Assembly: GCA_041749255.1 (NCBI GenBank)
Contig: JBGTBR010000067.1
Location: 10,078 to 74,077, forward strand
Length of the DNA stretch: 64,000 bases
Source of the DNA: JABDLO01 sp041749255
GTDB taxonomy: Bacteria; Bacteroidota; Bacteroidia; Chitinophagales; Saprospiraceae
Direction: 5' to 3'
In this document: positions 53,963-61,363 of the stretch, piece by piece
Layout: each line of letters starts with the position of its first letter
Position numbering within the stretch: the stretch's first letter is position 1
Made by a program: the position numbers and the translations under genes
The notes under the pieces: generated by a model
Seen by the model: the letters and a program-made list of their open reading frames with translations, nothing else
What the model was told of the DNA's origin: nothing
Databases searched by the model: none

Positions 53963-56464
53963 CTACTTTTTTCTGTATCCCGGTTTTTTTCTCTTAACGG
54001 ATTGTCTTTCTTCGACTTGATGCGGTTTTGGCTCCATTTTCATGTTTTGGAAATAGAGGTACAGTGAATATATTGAAAATCCTAATAAAATACATATAAG
54101 CAAAAGTGAACTAGCTTGCGAAATCTTAAGGCCCTGGATGTAGGAGGTGGGTAAGAATTTAAATTCAATCGTATGTTCACCTGCAGGTATTCTAAGTCCA
54201 CGAAGCACGTAATTCGCTCTGACAAACGGTACCTCTATACCATCAATGTATGCTTTCAATCCCCCGGATCCATACCAGGATTCAGAAAAAACAGCAAATT
54301 GTTCGCTTTGTGACCTAAATGTATATGTCCAATGATCAGGGATATAATGGGTGAGTTCGATATTTCCAAAACCGTCAGGGTTGAAATTTCCAACATAATA
54401 GTCAAACTCCTGATCGAGAACCACCGCAGTATTTCTGGTATCCAAAGTGTTCAGGGCTTGAATTTCTTCTTCCGGAGTTTTCACAGAAATGATATTGGTT
54501 ACTAACCATGCATTACCCAGAGCATCAGGATTGACTGATAGTTGTTCATCCTGAGTAATGATATACTTGGTGTTCAACATATTCAAAACGCCTGCATTGT
54601 TTCTGGAAATATGATGATCTATGATATCCTGTACCCTCTGGAGTTTGGCAGCATGATACCCTCCTACCGTATTATGCAGATAAGAGGACCTGCTGGAGTT
54701 AAAAGTATTTACAGACAAATCAAGCACCCTGTAAGCACCTCGGTGAGGTTCCATACTCAATATTTGTCGGTCGACAGGTCGCTCTTCATAAAATGTTTCG
54801 ATAGAAGCTTTAGTGGTAAAATCGCCAGGCTGCAAGTATCTGAGATTTACTTGCATCATATCCCAAATGGTTAATGAACCAAAAATCAGGATAAAATAAG
54901 TTTTAGAAATCTTATTTTTCATATAGAACAAAATCAAGCCAAAAACAAGAGCAATGAACGCCAATGATCGGAATGCATCACTCCTCATCCAGTGCTTCCT
55001 GTCTTCTATAATGAGGTCATAAATGGTTGATTGTGCAAGCTGTGCATCAGAAGATCCCTGAAAACTGAAAAATCCAGCACTTGGTGCCAACATAAAGAAT
55101 AAGCATAAGCCACCGGTTATTCCGCCTGTCCAAATCAAACCCTTCTTGATTTGATCTTTGGTGAGTGAACCATTTAAAATATTCCAAAGCCCAATAAATG
55201 CCAAAATAGGCATCAATAATACAGTTATACTTAATACAGAGTTAGGTGTCCTGAATTTATTAAATAGTGGAAAATAATCAAAAAATAATCTTTGGAAAGG
55301 TTCGAAGTTTTTACCTAAAGAGAGCAGAATAGTTAATAATACTGATAATCCCAGCCACCATTTTAAGGGTCCTTTTATAATAAACAATGATAAAATAAAA
55401 AGAAAACTAACTATAGCTCCCGCATATATAGGTCCACTGGTAAAAGGCAATGCACCCCAATACAAAGGCAACATGTAGCTATCCCCTTTATGTAAAGGCA
55501 CTCCACCTCGACGTAAAGCTGTATAAGTAGTAGATCCTGATCCCACTCTTTCACCACTGCCACCACCTACTACCCCAGGAATCATCAACGCTGCTACATC
55601 CATCAACCCATTACTCCAACTCATGGCGTAATCCCAATCCAGTCCGTCTTGTTGTTCGCTATTCGAAACACCATTTCCGGTAGAATTCGTTAATACAGGT
55701 TTTCCACGCATGGTCTCCTGTGCCAGTTCATAACTAGTCCACAATTTTGACGTATTGGAAAGTATGGCCATTCCTGCAGACAAAAAGAAAACCAATGCAC
55801 ATATTCCTAAATGCTTCCACTCTTTTGACATAGCAAAATGTACAGTATATGCAATAACACCAATCAACATACACAAAGCTAAATAGTATGTCATCTGGAT
55901 ATGGTTTCCATTTATATTTAATGCCAACCCTAAAGCCAGGACAATACCGCCCCAGATATAGTTTTTCCGTAATGTCATTAAAAAACCAAGCACAATCAAT
56001 GAAGAATAGGACAATACTACGAGCTTTGTATTGTGACCTGCTTCCAGTAATATGATATTATTGGTAGTAAAGCCAATAGCTAAGGCGCCAAAAACACTTA
56101 AAAGTGGAGGTATTTTCAACACTATGAAAAGTATATAAGCACAGATAAGAAAAGATAAAAATAAACTGGAAGGACGGCTAAAAAATAAATTGCTGGCTTC
56201 CTGGATAAATTTAAGACTGCTTGGATGATCAAGGGATACAAAAATCGTAGGCATTCCTATGAAAATGGCATTCGTCCAAAGAATTTGTCGATTTTCCTTT
56301 TTTCCATATTCAATCGACTCTTGTGAAAACCCTCGCCAGTGATTGGTGTCGGACTGACTAAGCATTTTTGACTGGTATTGGGGATAAAAGTAAATGGAAC
56401 AAAAAATTATAAATGATACTATGGCTAAAACATGTGGAATTACCTGTTTAATAAAAGGATGCAT
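53963..56464 (-). CDS. YfhO-family membrane protein
   Basis: 833 residues: a large polytopic membrane protein with about 12 helices in residues 10-570, a soluble domain (about 575-790), a last helix (about 795-815) and a basic tail. It has the GT-C-like YfhO pattern. The first periplasmic loop has SQSDTNHWRGFSQESIEYG, the region where GT-C enzymes place catalytic acids, and the C-terminal domain ends with the YVLRGLRIPAGEHTIEFKF motif. YfhO proteins decorate teichoic or lipid-linked glycans in Firmicutes; in Bacteroidota the substrate is unknown. It sits in the glycan cluster. Confidence 0.88.
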   Translation of the reverse strand: MHPFIKQVIPHVLAIVSFIIFCSIYFYPQYQSKMLSQSDTNHWRGFSQESIEYGKKENRQILWTNAIFIGMPTIFVSLDHPSSLKFIQEASNLFFSRPSSLFLSFLICAYILFIVLKIPPLLSVFGALAIGFTTNNIILLEAGHNTKLVVLSYSSLIVLGFLMTLRKNYIWGGIVLALGLALNINGNHIQMTYYLALCMLIGVIAYTVHFAMSKEWKHLGICALVFFLSAGMAILSNTSKLWTSYELAQETMRGKPVLTNSTGNGVSNSEQQDGLDWDYAMSWSNGLMDVAALMIPGVVGGGSGERVGSGSTTYTALRRGGVPLHKGDSYMLPLYWGALPFTSGPIYAGAIVSFLFILSLFIIKGPLKWWLGLSVLLTILLSLGKNFEPFQRLFFDYFPLFNKFRTPNSVLSITVLLMPILAFIGLWNILNGSLTKDQIKKGLIWTGGITGGLCLFFMLAPSAGFFSFQGSSDAQLAQSTIYDLIIEDRKHWMRSDAFRSLAFIALVFGLILFYMKNKISKTYFILIFGSLTIWDMMQVNLRYLQPGDFTTKASIETFYEERPVDRQILSMEPHRGAYRVLDLSVNTFNSSRSSYLHNTVGGYHAAKLQRVQDIIDHHISRNNAGVLNMLNTKYIITQDEQLSVNPDALGNAWLVTNIISVKTPEEEIQALNTLDTRNTAVVLDQEFDYYVGNFNPDGFGNIELTHYIPDHWTYTFRSQSEQFAVFSESWYGSGGLKAYIDGIEVPFVRANYVLRGLRIPAGEHTIEFKFLPTSYIQGLKISQASSLLLICILLGFSIYSLYLYFQNMKMEPKPHQVEERQSVKRKKPGYRKK

Positions 56465-56623
56465 ATTATTAAATTGAAAGCCCTACAATAATTTTGTCCA
56501 AAAGTACTGATTAAAACTATTACACCCTTAATATTATCAATTTTTATATTATAAAAAAACCTATGAAAGAATGCTTCTAAAAAGAATTAAAACTTATCGG
56601 AAGTGGGTCTGAGTAATTTAACT

Positions 56624-57439
56624 CTAAAATTCTCTCTCATTTTCCACTGAATTATCCCTGTGAATGACAGCATAAATGCACGTGGTGATAAGGTTATTAA
56701 AATAGGGAATAGAACGAAATAATCCCGACAGTTCTCTTGGTTGTAAGCCATATTTTATGCGATAATTGGGATTAATGAAATAATATGTCATATTCAGAAA
56801 TGTATATCCTTGTTCTTTCACAATGAGAATAAATTTTTCAATGCTCAATCGGGTTTCCCTAATTTCCAATAATCCTTTTATTTTCTCTTCGCTCTCACCA
56901 AACAATTTTAAGACTCCCTCATACCACGAAGTGGGTAATAAATGAAAATACGGCAATTTAGATAAAACCTTGCTATTGCATGTTTGCTGATGACCACCAA
57001 AAGGCATTTGCCATGGGGGAAAACCAAAAAAAATTACCCCATCAGGTTCTAAAAAATCTTTTACAAAATTCAAAAATCTTTGCTGGTCAGGAATGTGTTC
57101 TATGACGTCTCTTAGAAAAATCACATCAAACAAGCCTGTCTGATCCGGACTTAAATCATACACATCCGAAGTTAATAAAATCGGCTTTTTTTTACTTTGA
57201 TACTCAGACAAAAATTCCTGTGCCAGATTAATTTTTCCTTGACTGATATCGACTCCAACTGTTTTACATCCCATTTCAATAAACGGCACCAGGTTTCCTC
57301 CTTCTCCGCAACCTATTTCCAATATTTTTGAACGCTTATCTATCCATTTTACATGCTGGATATAGGGTACGACATATTCCCTGGTTGTTATAGATTGTTC
57401 TTTAAAATATTGACTTCTATTTTTGTGTCTTTCTTGCAT
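56624..57439 (-). CDS. Class I SAM-dependent methyltransferase
   Basis: 271 residues with methyltransferase motif I ILEIGCGEGGN (39-49), the acidic end of strand 2 in TVGVDIS, and motif IV-like FDVIFLRDVIEHIPD. A long C-terminal extension (KLPYFHLLPTSWYEGVLKLF and onward) contains hydrophobic helices rather than a second domain. This is the type of methyltransferase common in polysaccharide clusters, where it methylates a sugar. It opens the minus-strand cluster that continues into YfhO and three glycosyltransferases. Confidence 0.82.
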   Translation of the reverse strand: MQERHKNRSQYFKEQSITTREYVVPYIQHVKWIDKRSKILEIGCGEGGNLVPFIEMGCKTVGVDISQGKINLAQEFLSEYQSKKKPILLTSDVYDLSPDQTGLFDVIFLRDVIEHIPDQQRFLNFVKDFLEPDGVIFFGFPPWQMPFGGHQQTCNSKVLSKLPYFHLLPTSWYEGVLKLFGESEEKIKGLLEIRETRLSIEKFILIVKEQGYTFLNMTYYFINPNYRIKYGLQPRELSGLFRSIPYFNNLITTCIYAVIHRDNSVENEREF

Positions 57440-57508
57440 AGGAAAGGTAAATTAAAAATGATCTGAGTTGAGTACAATTTTAAACCAGGCTAATTCATTC
57501 AAACAGCC

Positions 57509-57778
57509 TCAAAACGAAAGAAATCCTTGTTCTACAGGTAAATTGCCGGGAATGACCTTAATAATAGTTGCACTTTTCTTATGATGGGAATATAAGTTTT
57601 TAATTGCTTTTTTCACTACATCCATCACAAGATCCACATCTCCTTTGATATAAGTACTCATAGAATTGGTATATACTTCCAGGTTTTTATCTGACTTTAA
57701 AGCAGAGATAAATTTTAAGACATCTTCTTCATAATCATTTTTTAATGGATAATGACTGATTTCTACTGTGATTGTCAT
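57509..57778 (-). CDS. YkoF-like thiamine-binding domain protein
   Basis: 89 residues matching the small ferredoxin-like fold of YkoF/MTH1187-type proteins: VEISHYPLKNDYEEDVLKFI, then VYTNSMSTYIKGDVDLVMDVV. The NSMST strand lies in the thiamine/HMP-binding pocket of YkoF. It overlaps the upstream esterase gene by 4 bases, so the two are coexpressed. Binding of thiamine-type ligands is plausible but not shown. Confidence 0.7.
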   Translation of the reverse strand: MTITVEISHYPLKNDYEEDVLKFISALKSDKNLEVYTNSMSTYIKGDVDLVMDVVKKAIKNLYSHHKKSATIIKVIPGNLPVEQGFLSF

Positions 57779-58428
57779 AAAGCAAGTCTTTTTATGAGTT
57801 TATTGATTGATTCTCTTTCAATTTTATGCTCCCCTTCATTTTCAAATATCTCTGGAGTACATGAAGCATTTTTCATTACCTCAGACATAAAATTTCTTCT
57901 TTCGTCTGTCAAATAAGGGTCATTTTTACCCATAACAAGGTAATGTTTATCATTTAGCAATGACGACACGTTTTTCATATCAATGTCTTCCGGGAACCAC
58001 CCGGCATAATTTATAAATGCTCCAAACTCGGGTTTTCTTGCATGAATCCAACGATAAAGTGTGGTAGCACCCTGGGAAAAGCCCAAAAGTATAATCTTAG
58101 CAGTCCTGTTCTTTAATCTGACTTCTTTGTAAATTTTATCCAGATAGTCACAATAATCATCGATCTCATCCAATCTGAATCGTGAAGTCATCCACGATGG
58201 AACGGGTTGGTGATTCATTCCTTTCCAATAAAAGACAGAAAGTCCTTCAGGAGCTACCAAGAAGTGATATTCTGAATTCAGATGGTCAAATTTTCTGATA
58301 ATGCGATCAGCCGGTTGACCATAGCCATGAGCAATCAACCAAATGACCCTGGCTTTTCCTATTTCATCACCTAGACTAAATACATGAGCCCGTCTCTCTG
58401 TTAAAATGGTCTTTGATTGAATTTCCAC
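57775..58428 (-). CDS. Alpha/beta-hydrolase, phospholipase/carboxylesterase type
   Basis: 217 residues. The nucleophile elbow is GFSQG with Ser118; Asp170 (GKNDPYL) and His201 (GEHKI) complete the triad at the expected spacing. WLIAHGYGQPAD forms the oxyanion side. There is no signal peptide. The size and GFSQG motif place it with the small esterase/thioesterase group (PF02230-like). The 4-base overlap with the YkoF-like gene makes a two-gene operon. Substrate unknown. Confidence 0.82.
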   Translation of the reverse strand: MEIQSKTILTERRAHVFSLGDEIGKARVIWLIAHGYGQPADRIIRKFDHLNSEYHFLVAPEGLSVFYWKGMNHQPVPSWMTSRFRLDEIDDYCDYLDKIYKEVRLKNRTAKIILLGFSQGATTLYRWIHARKPEFGAFINYAGWFPEDIDMKNVSSLLNDKHYLVMGKNDPYLTDERRNFMSEVMKNASCTPEIFENEGEHKIERESINKLIKRLAL

Positions 58429-58483
58429 ATTTTACATTTAGTTTTAAAAACCTTCAAACTAGTCTGATCGTTTAAGGCAGTAC

Positions 58484-59077
58484 ATGACAAAAGAAAGGAA
58501 TTTTTTAATACATCCAAGCTATATTGTGATGTTTTTAATTCTGGCTGGAATAACTACATTATTTCTGGGCTTTTCTGCTGCCTATCTTTATAATAGAGTG
58601 CAACAAAACATACCTCCGATTAAATTACCGTCCTTATTTTACTGGAATTCACTCATTCTAATAGGTAGTAGTATCAGTATGATTTATACCAAAAGGTGTT
58701 ATAAGAACGATCAAACAGATTCCTATAAAGTTTCTTTAATTATCACTGCTATTTTAACTATATCTTTTTTGATTGCTCAAATGTATGCCTGGTATCAACT
58801 GCAAAATCAGGAAATTTTTATAAATTATTCCAATATGGCATCCTATCTCTACGTGATATCAGGTCTGCATTTCGTTCATGTGATCGGTGGAATTCCTTTT
58901 CTGGTTGGTTTTATAATGGTAGCATTTAATAAAATGAAGAGTCCTGTAAGTGTATTAATATACTTTAGCGATCAATCAAAAAAGCGAAAACTTGATCTTT
59001 TAAATATCTATTGGCATTTTCTTGATGCTCTTTGGATTTATTTGGTTTTATTTTTTCTTATCAACTATCTGATCTGA
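58484..59077 (+). CDS. Cytochrome c oxidase subunit III-like protein
   Basis: 197 residues with five membrane helices and the subunit III pattern: LGFSAAYLYNR in helix 1, LFYWNSLILIGSS in helix 2, YLYVISGLHFVHVIGG in helix 4 and YWHFLDALWIYLVLFF at the end. No subunit I or II gene is nearby, so it is an orphan or belongs to an oxidase encoded elsewhere. It is divergent from the esterase operon, with 55 bases between the starts. Confidence 0.85.
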   Translation: MTKERNFLIHPSYIVMFLILAGITTLFLGFSAAYLYNRVQQNIPPIKLPSLFYWNSLILIGSSISMIYTKRCYKNDQTDSYKVSLIITAILTISFLIAQMYAWYQLQNQEIFINYSNMASYLYVISGLHFVHVIGGIPFLVGFIMVAFNKMKSPVSVLIYFSDQSKKRKLDLLNIYWHFLDALWIYLVLFFLINYLI

Positions 59078-59255
59078 GATGTTTGACCTTTATTTAGGCC
59101 GGCTAAAGTTGTGATACCACAACACTAACTCAAAATAAGTTAATTTTTTAATAAAATAGGGATATTCATTTGTGTAAGCCGATTAAGTTATTGACATTTG
59201 TTGTTGCTCAAATGAGTCATTTCTTTAAAGTAAAATAATTAAAAACTATTATATC

Positions 59256-60368
59256 ATGCCGATTTATCAAAGGTTACCAGGTGTTATCTTATCATTTTTT
59301 ATTTTAACAGTAATTGTAAGTTCATGTAAAGAGGAGACTGGTCTTCAAATTTCCGGAGTGATTGAAGATAATCCTTCCATGGGTGTGTACCTTGATCAGA
59401 TGGGTATACAAAGTACAATGGTCAAAGAAAAAGTAGAATCGGATAAAAGTGGACAATTTCGATTTGAATATCCAGAGAAATTACCTTCAGGTCTTTACAG
59501 GATAAGGGCCGGAGCAAGATCTGCTCATTTTGTGGTCAACAACGACAGTAAGCATATCATCATAAAAGGAAAATTATCTGGACTTGCAGAAGACGATTAC
59601 ATCGTGGAAGGATCTCCACTAACTGAAAAATATGTGCAATACATGTCCAAAGTAAGAAACAATGAGCTACAGCCTACAGAATTGGGTGACGCTTTGGCAT
59701 CTGAAGATCCACTTCTTGCCATGTTGGTAGCTTTAAGGACTTTGTCTGGCAGGCCTGAATATGCTGATATACATACAAATATTGCAGCAAGGGTAACAGA
59801 AACTTTTCCTGAATATGAAACTGGCAAGGAGTATGCTGCCATGGCAGAAGCAATGGCTTTACAGTATAAGCAAATGATGGCCACATCGAGAATCAGTGTC
59901 GGTGAACTTGCTCCGGATATATCCATGGAAAATCCAGATGGAAAAATCATGAAATTAAGCGATTTGAAAGGCAAGGTAGTATTATTGGATTTTTGGGCTA
60001 GCTGGTGTGGACCCTGCAGGAGAGAAAATCCGAAAGTGGTTAATACATATAAAAAATTCAAGGACAAAGGCTTTACAGTATTTAGTGTATCTCTTGATGG
60101 AGTCAATGACAGATCCAAGCAGAACATGGACGAAACCCGGTATACCCAATCACTTTTGAGATCAAAAGACAAATGGGTTGCTGCAATCGAGCAAGATAAA
60201 CTTGAATGGGATTCTCATGTGAGCGATTTGAAGCAATGGAGCTCCGCAGCAGCAGCGGAATATGGAGTTACCAGCATACCTAAAACTTTTTTAATAGACA
60301 GGGAAGGTAAGATAGCAGCCATAAATCCTAGATACAATTTGGAAGAACAACTTCAAAAACTTTTGTAG
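59256..60368 (+). CDS. TlpA-like thioredoxin lipoprotein with DUF4369 domain
   Basis: 370 residues. The signal peptide ends in lipobox VSSC (Cys24), so it should be membrane-anchored and periplasmic. An N-terminal DUF4369-like beta domain (about 29-112) precedes a helical linker and an AhpC/TlpA thioredoxin domain (about 214-370). The redox site is WASWCGPCRRENP with Cys251 and Cys254; TSIPKTFLID supplies the cis-proline. A typical role is reduction of periplasmic thiols. An insert with many charged residues (about 285-320) precedes the cis-Pro. It ends 34 bases before the foldback element. Confidence 0.88.
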   Translation: MPIYQRLPGVILSFFILTVIVSSCKEETGLQISGVIEDNPSMGVYLDQMGIQSTMVKEKVESDKSGQFRFEYPEKLPSGLYRIRAGARSAHFVVNNDSKHIIIKGKLSGLAEDDYIVEGSPLTEKYVQYMSKVRNNELQPTELGDALASEDPLLAMLVALRTLSGRPEYADIHTNIAARVTETFPEYETGKEYAAMAEAMALQYKQMMATSRISVGELAPDISMENPDGKIMKLSDLKGKVVLLDFWASWCGPCRRENPKVVNTYKKFKDKGFTVFSVSLDGVNDRSKQNMDETRYTQSLLRSKDKWVAAIEQDKLEWDSHVSDLKQWSSAAAAEYGVTSIPKTFLIDREGKIAAINPRYNLEEQLQKLL

Positions 60369-60401
60369 TAAAGTATGTGCTTGCACTAAGTGACACTGTA
60401 T

Positions 60402-60565
60402 TAGTGTCGTGTCACAAATATTCTTGACAGTCCAAGTCTTGCTCTTTTCCAGCCTGTTTTCGGAAAAAAATCCTTACGTAGTATTTACTATGCGCGGATT
60501 TTTTTTCTCAACCGCCAGAAAAATACCTGCGACTTAACCGTCAGAATACATGTGACACGACACTA
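60402..60565. repeat. Foldback element with perfect 14-base terminal inverted repeats
   Basis: 164 bases bounded by TAGTGTCGTGTCAC (60402-60415) and its exact reverse complement (60552-60565). The rest of the two arms is also complementary (TATTCT near each end; CAGCC/GGCGG-like; AAAAAAATCC/GGATTTTTTT), so the whole element is one long imperfect palindrome centred on TAGTATTTACTA. It fills most of the gap between two convergent genes. Confidence 0.85.
60464..60506. terminator. Candidate bidirectional terminator in the foldback core
   Basis: AAAAAAATCC ... TAGTA-TT-TACTA ... GGATTTTTTTT: a stem-loop with a T-tract on each strand, between the convergent TlpA-like and RNA methyltransferase genes. 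Confidence 0.6.
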
Positions 60566-60580
60566 GTAACTACTCAGGTA

Positions 60581-61327
60581 TTAATGAGCAATGTGGCTGC
60601 AAATGACCGCAGTAGAAATGGCCGCATTTAAAGAATCCGCTACCCTCGATGAACTCCCGGGTATTGTTATAATAGAGTGTGCTCCTTTGAAGATGTTGGG
60701 ATTGACACCTCTCCCCTCGTTTCCAATAACCAGTACAAATTTATGAGGCCAATGAAACTCCTTCAATGGAATTCCCTCTAAAGTCGCAGCTATGATGGAA
60801 TGAGGTAAGGACAAAGTGAGCAATTCGGCAAAATCACAAGAAATTAAATAAACGTTGCATAATGATCCCATTGAAGCTTGTACTACTTTCGGATTGTAGA
60901 AATCAGCAGTTGAAGAACTCCTGATAATGCCCTGAACACCAAACCAATCTGCAACCCTGATGATCGTTCCTACATTGCCCGGATCCTGTACATCGTCAAG
61001 ATATATCCAACTTCGGGTAATACTAATATTCGAAGTATTGTGAGAAGGTATTTCACAGACTAAAAAAACAGGGCTTGGCGTTTTGAGATGGGAAATGGCA
61101 TGCATTTCACTTTGGTTTACAACCCGGATATCTTCACAATGATGTAATAAACCACTTTGCTTTTCTATCCATTCACTGTAAGCCAGTATGGTATGTATCT
61201 TATATTTTCCACTCAACAGGAATTCGATGCAGGATTTATGTCCTTCAACGACGAATTTATTATACTTTTGACGGAATTTTCCCATTTTCAGGGAGCGAAT
61301 AATTTTTATGTCAGTTTTCGAAATCAA
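60581..61327 (-). CDS. RNA 2'-O-methyltransferase, TrmH/SpoU family
   Basis: A 248-residue SPOUT methyltransferase. The three family motifs are visible: motif 1 DVQDPGNVGTIIRVADWFG, motif 2 FVLVIGNEGRGVNPNI and motif 3 IPGSSSRVADSLNAAIS (usually ..SLNVSVA..). The N-terminal part KGKFRQKYNKFVVEGHK is the substrate-binding lead of TrmH-type enzymes that act on 23S rRNA or tRNA; the exact target cannot be told. It is divergent from tamL, with 36 bases between the starts, and convergent with the TlpA-like gene. Confidence 0.92.
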   Translation of the reverse strand: MISKTDIKIIRSLKMGKFRQKYNKFVVEGHKSCIEFLLSGKYKIHTILAYSEWIEKQSGLLHHCEDIRVVNQSEMHAISHLKTPSPVFLVCEIPSHNTSNISITRSWIYLDDVQDPGNVGTIIRVADWFGVQGIIRSSSTADFYNPKVVQASMGSLCNVYLISCDFAELLTLSLPHSIIAATLEGIPLKEFHWPHKFVLVIGNEGRGVNPNIFKGAHSIITIPGSSSRVADSLNAAISTAVICSHIAH

Positions 61328-61363
61328 ATCGCTTCGTTTGTTGAAAATTTAAGTGAGGACTAA

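Noticed and set aside
59597..60172. 191-codon minus-strand frame opposite the TlpA-like gene
   Set aside because: Shadow of a well-supported gene with clear thioredoxin and lipoprotein motifs on the plus strand.
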